Source of the DNA: CAVPDG01 sp963702535
GTDB lineage: Bacteria; Chloroflexota; Anaerolineae; Anaerolineales; UBA4823
Assembly (NCBI GenBank): GCA_963702535.1
Contig: CAVPDG010000016.1
Location: 310,001 to 374,000, forward strand
Reading direction: 5' to 3'
Length of the DNA: 64,000 nt
In this document: one piece after another, positions 1 to 7,571 of the stretch
Layout of the letters: each line of letters opens with the position of its first letter
Position numbering within the stretch: position 1 is the first letter of the stretch
Notes under the pieces: model-generated
The model's database searches: none
The model's input: only the letters and a program-made list of their open reading frames with translations
What the model was told of the DNA's origin: nothing
Translations under genes and position numbers: made by a program

Positions 1-188
1 AGCGAGCTCTGGTCGTGCAGATCCCCCTGGGCGATGGTCACTTGCTCCTGAAACTGGCTGATGCGCTCATAGCTGATGGTGCTGGTGCGGCGCACCATGC
101 CGACCACCCGGTAACCCTTGGAAAGCAAGAACTCCGCCAGATACGAGCCATCCTGCCCGGTAATGCCGGTGATTAAAGCGGTTGGCAT
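1..188 (-). CDS. gmd: GDP-mannose 4,6-dehydratase, N-terminal part (runs off the window)
   Basis: The first 62 codons of a short-chain dehydrogenase/reductase-type nucleotide-sugar enzyme are present; the rest lies beyond base 1. The start ATG (complement of 186-188) follows a good ribosome binding site (CAGGAG, six bases upstream). The protein begins with [19 protein letters not shown], the NAD(P)-binding glycine motif in the form typical of GDP-mannose 4,6-dehydratase, followed by VRRTST, also typical of Gmd. The family makes GDP-4-keto-6-deoxymannose, precursor of GDP-rhamnose, GDP-fucose or GDP-perosamine. It is divergent from the NeuB fusion gene and shares a 65-base upstream region with it. 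Confident on family; the exact end product is unknown. Confidence 0.85.
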   Translation of the reverse strand, partial: MPTALITGITGQDGSYLAEFLLSKGYRVVGMVRRTSTISYERISQFQEQVTIAQGDLHDQSS

Positions 189-253
189 GCAAGACTCCTG
201 TAATTGGATTATGCTGTGAGTATATCACGTGGAAAAAGGAAGGATACCGAAAA
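189..253. promoter_or_regulatory. Divergent intergenic region between gmd and the NeuB fusion gene
   Basis: This 65-base AT-richer gap separates two divergent genes and must hold any promoters for both. On the - strand a CATAAT/TATACT-like stretch lies upstream of the gmd ribosome binding site. On the + strand an AAAGGAAGGA Shine-Dalgarno sits about ten bases before ATG 254. No clear -35 box is visible on either strand. Confidence 0.35.
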
Positions 254-2170
254 ATGCCCCTGATCAAGATCGGTGACCGCCTGATCGGCGATGGACAACC
301 GACCTACATCATCGCCGAGATCGGCGTCAATCACAACGGATTCCTGGACTTAGCCATCAGGCTGATCGACGTGGCGGTAGAAGCCGGCGCCGACGCGGTC
401 AAATTTCAAAAACGCGATCTGAAGAGCCTCTACGGCAAGAAATACCTGGAGAACGCCAACGCCGGGGAGAAAACCCTGCGCTACATGCTGCCCATCCTGC
501 AGCAGGTCGAGCTGAACGAAAGCGAATACCACCAGATCCTCGCCCACTGCCAGAAGAGAGGCATCACCTTCCTGTGCTCGGCTTTTGACATCGAAAGCGC
601 CGATTTCCTGGAAAAGCTGGGCGTACCCGCCTATAAAGTGGCATCCGCCGACCTTACCAACCTGCCACTGCTCGACCACCTGGCACAGAAGCGCAAGCCG
701 CTGATCCTGTCCACGGGCATGTCGCGCATGGACGAGGTGGAATACACGGTGAGCTTCCTGAAGGAGCGCGGGGTGGAGTTCGCCCTGCTGCACTGCAACA
801 GCACCTATCCCACGGCATTTGAGGATATCAACCTGCGCTTCATGGACCAGTTGCGCCGCTTTGGCGCGCCGGTGGGCTACTCGGGGCACGAGCGCGGCAT
901 CGCCGTCTCCACCGTCGCTTCCGCCCTGGGCGCCAGCATTCTCGAGCGTCACCTGACGCTCGACCGCACGATGGACGGACCCGACCACGCCTCCAGCCTG
1001 GAGCCGCAGGGCTTCTCCAAGATGGTGCGCGATATCCGCCAGGTAGCCAGCGCTATGGGCACCGGGCAGGAGAAGTTCTTCTCGCGCGGCGAGATCCTCA
1101 ACCGCGAAGTGCTGGGAAAGAGCCTGGTGGCTGCCCGCCGCATCGAGCCGGGTGAGACGATCACAGCCAAGATGGTAGCGGTGAAAGGACCCGCCCTGGG
1201 TCTCTCGCCGCAAAATTATCCCCGGCTGCTCGGGCGCGTGGTGGAGCGGGTGATCGATGAAGACGAGCCCTTCCTGGACCGTGACCTGGGGATCAAGATT
1301 GAGCTGGACATGGAGCATACCCTGCCCATGGATTACGGCTTCACCGTGCGCTTCCGGGATGACGAAGAGCTGCTGGTCTACCGTCCGCGCATCCTGGAAT
1401 ATCACTTCACCGACCAGGACCTGGATGAGCATTACCCCGGGCGCGATCACACCGCCAGCAGCGAGCACCCCTTGAAGCTGGTGGTGCACGCCCCGGAGTT
1501 CTGGGATCGCACGCTGGTAGACCTGTGCGCACTGGATGAGAACCAGCGCTGCGCCTCGCGCGAGCTGCTGCAGAAATCGATCAACCTGACGCGCGAGATG
1601 GCGCCTTACTTCGTCGGCACGCCTAAGGTGGTCATCCACCCCGGCGCCATGAGCCTCGACCATCCGATCAAGAACCGCAGCGCGCTGTACGAAAACCTGC
1701 GCCGCTCGGTAGAAGAGCTGGACTACGCCGGGGTCGAGCTGCTGCTGGAGAACCTGCCCCCGCACCCGTGGTATTTCGGCGGGCAGTGGATCACCAACGC
1801 CTTCATGGACGCTGACGAGATCAAGGATTTCATCACAGCGCTGTCCCTCAACTTCTGCTACGACTCATCGCATCACAAGCTGTACTGCAACTGGGCAAAG
1901 GTGGATTTTTACGAGCAACTGACCCTCTTGCTGCCCTACATCCGCCACCTGCACCTCTCCGACGGCGCCGGTCTGGACGGCGAGGGGTTGCAGATCGGCG
2001 AGGGAGCCATCGATTGGGTGCACTTCTTCCACGTGCTCGGTGAATACCACGGCAGCATGATCCCGGAGATCTGGCGCGGCCACCAGCGCCAGGGGGAGGG
2101 CTTCCTGATCGCCATCCAGCGCTTATCGCAGGCTTACTTCGCTGCCCGAGGCAGCCAGGGAGGGGCTTGA
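254..2170 (+). CDS. NeuB-type ulosonic acid synthase fused to a SAF domain and a sugar isomerase/epimerase-like barrel
   Basis: This 638-residue protein joins three domains. Residues 1-280 are a NeuB/SpsE TIM barrel (IIAEIGVNHNG near 20, GYSGHERG with a His near 212, ERHLTLDRTMDGPDHASSLE with a His near 233, the expected metal/PEP-site histidines). Residues 288-345 are a SAF/antifreeze-like domain. Residues 355-638 resemble an AP-endonuclease-2/xylose-isomerase-type barrel (HPGAMSLDHP, LLLENLPPHPW, LNFCYDSSHH, HLHLSDG, EIWRGH). NeuB enzymes condense PEP with a hexosamine-type aldehyde to a nine-carbon ulosonic acid. ATG 254 was chosen over an upstream frame start at 182 because of its ribosome binding site and because NeuB homology starts there. 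The stop overlaps the TTG start of the next gene. The usual partner enzyme is separate, so the fusion is notable. Confidence 0.88.
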   Translation: MPLIKIGDRLIGDGQPTYIIAEIGVNHNGFLDLAIRLIDVAVEAGADAVKFQKRDLKSLYGKKYLENANAGEKTLRYMLPILQQVELNESEYHQILAHCQKRGITFLCSAFDIESADFLEKLGVPAYKVASADLTNLPLLDHLAQKRKPLILSTGMSRMDEVEYTVSFLKERGVEFALLHCNSTYPTAFEDINLRFMDQLRRFGAPVGYSGHERGIAVSTVASALGASILERHLTLDRTMDGPDHASSLEPQGFSKMVRDIRQVASAMGTGQEKFFSRGEILNREVLGKSLVAARRIEPGETITAKMVAVKGPALGLSPQNYPRLLGRVVERVIDEDEPFLDRDLGIKIELDMEHTLPMDYGFTVRFRDDEELLVYRPRILEYHFTDQDLDEHYPGRDHTASSEHPLKLVVHAPEFWDRTLVDLCALDENQRCASRELLQKSINLTREMAPYFVGTPKVVIHPGAMSLDHPIKNRSALYENLRRSVEELDYAGVELLLENLPPHPWYFGGQWITNAFMDADEIKDFITALSLNFCYDSSHHKLYCNWAKVDFYEQLTLLLPYIRHLHLSDGAGLDGEGLQIGEGAIDWVHFFHVLGEYHGSMIPEIWRGHQRQGEGFLIAIQRLSQAYFAARGSQGGA

Positions 2171-3822
2171 GCGCTTCTAAAACGTCGCCTGGTAAAAACA
2201 GCCTGGCAACCAGGTTGAGCGCCAAGGTCGAGAGCTGGCAGAGCCGGCGGCGCTTCGCGCGCCTGGCAAACCAGGTGCGCCAGCACGCTCGCCCCGAGAC
2301 GGGCGCAGCGCCCGTGGTGGTCTTCAACGCCTCAACGCGCCTGGCAGGGTTAAGCCAGAACGCCGCCTTCTCGCTGCTGGCTGCCTGGAGCCTGCGCCTG
2401 GCAGGCGTTCCGGTGGTGCACTTCGTCTGCCAGTCGGGGATGAGCCATTGCGTGCTGGGCACAAACCGCCAGGACTACCACACACCACCGCCCTGCGCCG
2501 CCTGCATCGCCCAATCCGAGCGGATTTACAGCCGGGCGCAGGTAGAATCTTTCTCCTACCATGAAGACCTCGCCCTGGCATCCAGCCTGAGCGGGCTGGA
2601 TGTGGAGCAGCTCTCCCGTTTCGAATACCCCGCCCCTACGCCGGGCAGCGCTTCGTCGATCCCGCTGGGACGCATGGCGCTGCCATCGCTGCGTTGGGCG
2701 CTGCGCCGCCACACCCTGCCGGACGACGAGCCCACGCGCTACCTGCTGCGCGCTTACATGCTCTCTGCTTATCACATCGCCTGCCAGTTTGCCGCCTTGC
2801 TGGAGCGCCTCCAGCCGCAGGCGGTGGTGGTTTTCAACGGGTTGATGTACCCCGAAGCCGCCGCCCGCTGGGCTTGCCGCCAGTCGAAGGTGCGCTCGGT
2901 AGCGCACGAGGTGGGTTACCAGCGCTTTTCGGTCTTCTTCAGCGAGGGCGACCCCACAGCGTATCCAATCGACATCCCGCCGGACTTTACGCTGAGCGCC
3001 GAGCAGAACGCCCGCATCGACGCTTACCTGGAGCAGCGCTTCCAGGGGCGCTTTACCATGGCGGGCATCCAGTTCTGGCCCGAGATGCGAGGATTGGACG
3101 AGGCTTTTCTGCACAAAGCCGGCAGCTTCCGCCAGATCGTGCCGGTTTTTACCAACGTCATTTACGATACCAGCCAGGTGCACGCCAACGTACTCTTCCC
3201 GCACATGTTCGCCTGGCTGGACGAGGCGCTGGAAAGCATCCGCCGCCACCCCGATACTCTGTTTGTTATCCGCGCCCACCCGGACGAGATGCGCCCCGGC
3301 TCAGCCAAGCAGAGCCGCGAGAGCGTGCACGATTGGGTGAAGAGCAACCGCGCCGACGAGCTGCCGAACGTGGTCTTCATCGACTCGCAAGAGTACATCA
3401 GCTCGTACGAGCTGATCTTGCGCTCCAAGTTCGTCATGGTGTACAACTCTTCCATCGGTCTGGAAGCCACCTTGATGGGGAGAGCCGTCTTGTGCGCGGG
3501 GAAAGCGCGCTACACCCAGATCCCCACCGTATTCTTTCCGCCCGACCTGTCAGAATACAAGCGCCTGGGGGAATGGATGCTGGCGGCAGACGAGCTCGGC
3601 GCGCCGGCGGAATTCCAGACCAACGCCCGCCGCTTCCTGTACTACCAGCTCTTCCGCGCCTCGCTGCCGCTGGATGGGTTCCTCCAATCCGGGCGCCGGA
3701 TGGGCTTCGTGGAGCTGCGCGATTTCGCCTGGCAGGCGCTGCTGCCGCAGAGCTCGCCTGCCCTGGGCGTCATTACCGATGGCATCATGGAAGGCAAGCC
3801 CTTCTTAATGCCCGAAAACTAA
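2167..3822 (+). CDS. Capsule-polysaccharide-biosynthesis-type (KpsS/LipB-like) glycosyltransferase
   Basis: A 551-residue soluble protein starting at a TTG that overlaps the preceding TGA (TTGA), which suggests translational coupling. The C-terminal half has the features of the capsule synthesis family: FVIRAHPDE near residue 375, then SSYELILRSKFVMVYNSSIGLEA near 415-437 and an ARYTQIPTVFFP loop. The family includes KpsS/KpsC-type transferases that use CMP-activated ulosonic acids, which fits a position next to a NeuB-type synthase and a cytidylyltransferase at 11.6 kb. The N-terminal half is less conserved and Cys-containing (PPCAACI). The donor is inferred; it could be another GT-B enzyme of the locus. 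Confidence 0.7.
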   Translation: MSASKTSPGKNSLATRLSAKVESWQSRRRFARLANQVRQHARPETGAAPVVVFNASTRLAGLSQNAAFSLLAAWSLRLAGVPVVHFVCQSGMSHCVLGTNRQDYHTPPPCAACIAQSERIYSRAQVESFSYHEDLALASSLSGLDVEQLSRFEYPAPTPGSASSIPLGRMALPSLRWALRRHTLPDDEPTRYLLRAYMLSAYHIACQFAALLERLQPQAVVVFNGLMYPEAAARWACRQSKVRSVAHEVGYQRFSVFFSEGDPTAYPIDIPPDFTLSAEQNARIDAYLEQRFQGRFTMAGIQFWPEMRGLDEAFLHKAGSFRQIVPVFTNVIYDTSQVHANVLFPHMFAWLDEALESIRRHPDTLFVIRAHPDEMRPGSAKQSRESVHDWVKSNRADELPNVVFIDSQEYISSYELILRSKFVMVYNSSIGLEATLMGRAVLCAGKARYTQIPTVFFPPDLSEYKRLGEWMLAADELGAPAEFQTNARRFLYYQLFRASLPLDGFLQSGRRMGFVELRDFAWQALLPQSSPALGVITDGIMEGKPFLMPEN

Positions 3823-3843
3823 CCCACCTTTCGATGGATAAGC

Positions 3844-4715
3844 ATGCCAGATTCAATTGAGATCCTCTCCGTAGAACTATTGGATAAAAATCGCCTGACA
3901 GTCAACGCTTTGAAGAAACTGGCGCGCTCCCTGGGATTGGAGTTCGGCTGGCATTACCTGCTGGACCTCGCCTGGATCATCCAGAGCCTGGGAGACGTGC
4001 AGGGCAAGCGCCTGATCGACGCCGGCGCCGGGACGGGCGTATTGCAGTGGTACCTGGCGCAAGAAGGAGCTGAGGTGCTGAGCGTGGACCGCGGCAGCCG
4101 CAGCGACCTGCCGCTGCGCTTCCGCCGGCGCTTCAACGTCCAAGGGCTGCGCCCGCAGGACCTGGCGCCTGCATCACAGGTTTTGCGCCAACGCGCTGAC
4201 GCCAGCCCGGCGGGTTCCCGGCGCTGGGACGCGACCTGCTCGGCTTGCCCGGCGCCGCCCGCGTGAGCGGCCGCGTGATCCTCTACAACCAGGATCTGAA
4301 AACCCTGGCAGATGTGCCGGACGCCTCCGTGGATGGGGTGGCAGCGGTCTCAGCCCTGGAACATAATACCCCCGAGAGCCTGCCCCTGGTGGTGAAGCGA
4401 GCTGATGCGCGTGCTCAAGCCCGGCGGGCTGTTGCTGGCTACGCTGGGCGCCGCCCGTGACCAGGATTGGTTCCACGAGCCCTCGCACGGCTGGAACTAT
4501 ACCGACGCCAGCCTGCGCAGGTCTGTTCGACCTGTCGCCGCAGGCGCTTTCGAACTACGGGCGCTACGATGAGTTATTCGACGCCTTGAAGAATTGCAGC
4601 CGAGCTGCGCGATGGCCTGGCGGCATTCTATGCACGCTCCGGCGACAACGGTATGCCCTGGGGCAAATGGGACCCGCAGTACCAGCCGGTTGGGGTTTGC
4701 AAAGTAAAAAATTAG
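3844..4715 (+). pseudogene. SAM-dependent class I methyltransferase, broken by several frameshifts
   Basis: Starts at ATG 3844. The reading frame gives MPDSIEILSVELL and a clear SAM-binding motif I (LIDAGAGTGVLQWYLAQ near residue 60). The similarity then jumps frame near 4195, again at 4398 (one extra base before GAGCTGATG), at about 4522 and at about 4601, ending at TAG 4713-4715. The shifted frames still read as one methyltransferase (VSALEHN motif, then ELMRVLKPGGLLLATLG, then LFDLSPQALSNYG). Four indels in 870 bases make this a pseudogene or badly sequenced gene. A G+C-rich imperfect hairpin follows (about 4713-4747). It probably methylates a glycan or carrier-bound substrate, but nothing in the sequence shows which. 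Confidence 0.7.
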
Positions 4716-4770
4716 CCGCGGCGAAAATTCCGCCGTCGCGGCTGTCGAAAACAAAGGAGATGTACGCGTT

Positions 4771-5026
4771 ATGGATGATCATCGCACGATAAACCTGGTA
4801 AACGATATCCAGGCGCTGCTTGGTCGAAGCGCTGCACATCAGCGCAGGGCAAGCCACGCCCGACCTGGCTTTTGGCGACCTGCCGCAATGGGATTCCATG
4901 GGGCATATGGAAGTGATGATGCTGCTCGAGCAGCGCTACGATGTCGAGATCAACGCCGACACCATCGCCGCGCTCACCAGCGTGCCTGCCATTCGCGCAT
5001 ACTTGCAGGAGAAAGGCAATGCCTGA
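4771..5026 (+). CDS. Acyl carrier protein (one frameshift)
   Basis: A carrier protein of about 84 residues preceded by a strong AAAGGAGA site. The phosphopantetheine attachment motif is visible as QWDSMGHMEVMM (Ser of DSM), followed by the usual helix III acidic segment (LLEQRYDVEINADT). A single extra base near 4820 shifts frame between NDIQALL and VEALHISAGQ; without it the domain is complete. The last codons overlap the start of the next gene (ATG 5019 inside AATGCCTGAG). The neighbour is an aaRS-like amino acid:carrier-protein ligase, so this protein is probably loaded with an amino acid rather than a fatty acid. Pantetheinylation would need a phosphopantetheinyl transferase encoded elsewhere. 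Confidence 0.85.
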
Positions 5027-6212
5027 GCATACGTTTGAATTCACCCCCTGCGAACACATCCCCGAATTCCTGGTAGGGGAGGTGCAGTCCAAGCTGGCTT
5101 ACGTGGATGAAGCCATCCTCCAGGCGCTGGTCTCCCCCGGCGGAGATAGCGTCACCCTGCGCCTGCGCCAGCCGCTGGACAAATCTCGCCAGGGCGAGCT
5201 GGAAGAGAAGGCGCAGCGCGTGGTGCTCTCGATGGTCAAGGGCGCCTACAAGCCCAAGGTGCAGGTGCTCGAAGATCACCTGGACCGCCCGGTGCCTTAC
5301 AGCCAGGATCCACACGTCGAGCTGGCTGCGCGGCAGGAGATTTCTCAGGAGATGCAGGGCATCTTTGCCCTGGGACCGCTGGTCGCCCGCCTGATCGCTT
5401 ATTTCGAGACGCGCTTCGTCGAGCTGGCAGATTCCTTCGAAGCGGCGCCCTACCGCTTCCCTACCCTGATCCCCGCCCGCTACCTGGAGCGCGTGAATTA
5501 CTTCTCAGCTTTCCCTCATTCGCTCACCTTCGTCACCCATCTGCGCGAAGACCTGGACGCCATCGATCACTTCGCCCAGACCGCCGCTTGCCAGCATGAA
5601 GGCGACCTCAATGCGCCCCTGGACACCTTTTCGCCCATCCAGACCCTGCTCTCGCCGGCGGTGTGCTACCACCTGTATTTTGCGCTGGCAGACCAGCCGC
5701 TTGCAGGCGGCAAAGCGGTGGCGACAGCCGTGGGCAACTGCTTCCGCTACGAATCGATCAACCTGAGCTCGCTGGAGCGGTTGTGGAACTTCACCATGCG
5801 CGAGGTCATCTTCGTCGGCGCCAAGGACTTTGTGCTGGAGAACCGCGAGATCGCCCGCCAGCGCATGGCAGGCGTCTTCGAGGAAGTGGGATTGGCTTAC
5901 CGCGTGGAGAGCGCCAACGACCCGTTCTTCATCGGCGAGTTCCGCAAGCAGGCGGCTTTCCAGAGCGCTTTCCAGCTCAAGTTCGAGATCCGCGCCCGCC
6001 TGCCTTTCAAAGAATCGACCCTGGCGGTGGGCTCGTACAACTACCACCAGGATTTCTTCGGTCGCCATTTGAACATCACGCTGCCCGACGGCTCCCCCGC
6101 CCATACCGGCTGCGTCGCTTTTGGGCTGGAGCGCATGGCGTACGCTTTCCTGGCGCAGTACGGCTTCGACCAACAGGCATGGCCTGCGGCGGTGCGGGAG
6201 GCTATGGCATGA
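5019..6212 (+). CDS. Amino acid--[acyl-carrier-protein] ligase (class II aaRS-like)
   Basis: A 397-residue class II synthetase-like protein resembling truncated archaeal-type seryl-tRNA synthetases, of the kind that load glycine or alanine on the pantetheine arm of a carrier protein (Bradyrhizobium-type family). Visible: motif 2 as GNCFRYES with SSLERLWNFTMREVIFVG, motif 3 as GCVAFGLERMAYAFL. Cys216, Glu262 and Cys365 fit the three zinc ligands by position. No tRNA-binding domain is present; the N-terminal 100 residues are an extra domain. ATG 5019 was chosen because it overlaps the carrier-protein stop and starts the conserved sequence. The stop overlaps the GNAT start (ATGA). Pairing with a dedicated carrier protein supports the function; the amino acid used cannot be read from sequence. 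Confidence 0.87.
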   Translation: MPEHTFEFTPCEHIPEFLVGEVQSKLAYVDEAILQALVSPGGDSVTLRLRQPLDKSRQGELEEKAQRVVLSMVKGAYKPKVQVLEDHLDRPVPYSQDPHVELAARQEISQEMQGIFALGPLVARLIAYFETRFVELADSFEAAPYRFPTLIPARYLERVNYFSAFPHSLTFVTHLREDLDAIDHFAQTAACQHEGDLNAPLDTFSPIQTLLSPAVCYHLYFALADQPLAGGKAVATAVGNCFRYESINLSSLERLWNFTMREVIFVGAKDFVLENREIARQRMAGVFEEVGLAYRVESANDPFFIGEFRKQAAFQSAFQLKFEIRARLPFKESTLAVGSYNYHQDFFGRHLNITLPDGSPAHTGCVAFGLERMAYAFLAQYGFDQQAWPAAVREAMA

Positions 6213-6730
6213 GCGAGGTCACTTACCGCCTGGTACAGGAAAGCGATCTTCCGATCGTCGTTGAAATGTACACGCTGCTCAACGAGTATTTCTACAAGAT
6301 GGGCTACCGACTGCCGCATCCGGAGAACGTGGGCGAGGCGTGGCTGGATTCGTTCCGCCGCACCCTGGGACGCTTCAGCAACGTGTTCATCGCCGAAGTG
6401 GAGGGCGACGTGGTGGGCTTTATGCTCTGCCGCCTGAAGCGCGTCCCGGCATACATGGGCGGCGTGCTGGTGGGCGAGCTGAGCGACATGTGGATCGACG
6501 CCAGCGCCCGGCGCATGGGCATCGGCGACAAGCTCTCCCGCCTGGCGATGGATTGGATGCGCCAGCAAGGCGCCCACTCGATCGAGATCCAGGTGCTGCG
6601 CGAGAACGAAGCCAGTTGGAAGCTGTACGAGCGCATGGGCTACCAGCTCGAGTTCCGCGTGGGGCGCCTGCTGTGGGAGGATTACGACCGCATCAACCAG
6701 GCGGCTGCTCAGGAAGGGGAAGCCCAGTAA
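6209..6730 (+). CDS. GNAT-family N-acetyltransferase
   Basis: A 173-residue acyltransferase starting in an ATGA overlap with the ligase. The GNAT fold is seen in order: VTYRLVQESDLP at the N terminus, VFIAEVEGDVVGFM (beta-3/4), then the pyrophosphate-binding loop ARRMGIGDKL (R-x-x-G-I-G type) near residue 108, and a C-terminal ENEASWKLYERMGYQ. The family moves acyl groups from CoA to amines. Because it is coupled to an aminoacyl carrier protein, it may take its acyl group from the pantetheine arm of that carrier; that is inference. A role acetylating an amino sugar is the simpler alternative. Confidence 0.85.
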   Translation: MSEVTYRLVQESDLPIVVEMYTLLNEYFYKMGYRLPHPENVGEAWLDSFRRTLGRFSNVFIAEVEGDVVGFMLCRLKRVPAYMGGVLVGELSDMWIDASARRMGIGDKLSRLAMDWMRQQGAHSIEIQVLRENEASWKLYERMGYQLEFRVGRLLWEDYDRINQAAAQEGEAQ

Positions 6731-6737
6731 GCCTGCC

Positions 6738-7571
6738 ATGCTCCAGGTGACAGCCGAGCAAACGATAGCAGCTTTGCAGGCAGTGGGCATCCAGCCCGGC
6801 GACGGGGTGCTGGTGCACTCCGCCATCCAGTACCTGGGACAGCCGCAGGGCGGCGTGGGCATGTACTACACTGCCCTCTGCCAGGCGCTGGATATCCCCA
6901 TTGAGTTGGGTCATTCCGCTTCCGGCGGCGGCACCCTGGCTGCGCCGGCTTTCAACTTCGCCTTCGCCCGCGGCGAGCCCTATGACCCGCAGAGCACGCC
7001 AAGCGCCGGCATGGGCGCCCTGAGCGAGTACGTGCGCCAGCGCCCCGAAGCGCGCCGCACGCCCCACCCCATGCAATCGCTGGCGGTGGTAGGGCGCTAT
7101 GCGGCGGACCTGGCAAGCCGCGACACACCTTCCGCTTTCGACCCGGGCTCGGCTTACGAGCGCATGCTGGAGCTGGATTTCAAGCTGCTGCTGCTCGGCG
7201 CCAGCATCCAGGCGGTCTCGATGCTGCATTACAGCGAGCAGCGCTTCCAGGTTCCCTACCGCTACTGGAAGGATTTCACCGGCGAGTACCATACGCCGCA
7301 AGGCTGGGCGCCGCGCACCTACCGCATGTTCGTCCGCGACCTGCAGCTCGATGCGAAGATCGAGCTGTACCCGGTGCAGGATGCCCTGCAGGCGCAAGGA
7401 AAATGGCACAGCGCCCCGCTCAACTACGGGCAGGTCGCCTGCTGCCGCCTGGCAGATTTCGTAGCGGAGGTCGACCGCTGCCTGGCGCAAGACCCCTGGC
7501 TGCTGGTCACCAACCGCCCCGGGGAAGGATTGAGAGCTGACGATGACATCGATGATCGACCTGATCAATGA
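6738..7571 (+). CDS. AAC(3)-like acyltransferase
   Basis: A 277-residue member of the aminoglycoside 3-N-acetyltransferase family, seen from the N-terminal GDGVLVHSAIQYLGQPQGG, the GGTLAAPAFNF strand, the substrate loop TPSAGMGALSEYVRQ and the catalytic RRTPHPMQSLAVVG stretch (the His of the family active site). Genome-encoded members in polysaccharide loci usually act on amino sugars rather than antibiotics. It follows the GNAT gene by seven bases, and its 3' end overlaps the next gene by 29 bases. With two acyltransferase folds beside one carrier protein, one may aminoacylate and the other acetylate; the division of labour is unknown. Confidence 0.8.
   Translation: MLQVTAEQTIAALQAVGIQPGDGVLVHSAIQYLGQPQGGVGMYYTALCQALDIPIELGHSASGGGTLAAPAFNFAFARGEPYDPQSTPSAGMGALSEYVRQRPEARRTPHPMQSLAVVGRYAADLASRDTPSAFDPGSAYERMLELDFKLLLLGASIQAVSMLHYSEQRFQVPYRYWKDFTGEYHTPQGWAPRTYRMFVRDLQLDAKIELYPVQDALQAQGKWHSAPLNYGQVACCRLADFVAEVDRCLAQDPWLLVTNRPGEGLRADDDIDDRPDQ

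Noticed and set aside
350..1765. A 471-codon open frame on the - strand opposite the NeuB fusion gene
   Set aside because: Composition and residue pattern are those of a shadow of GC-rich coding sequence; the + strand gene has clear family motifs over the same bases.
2350..3279. A 309-codon open frame on the - strand
   Set aside because: Opposite strand of the KpsS-like gene; no recognisable domain and rich in Arg, His and Gln like other shadows.
6738..7571. Calling the AAC(3)-like gene an antibiotic-resistance gene
   Set aside because: It sits in a glycan and carrier-protein operon with no resistance context; the family includes many non-resistance acyltransferases.
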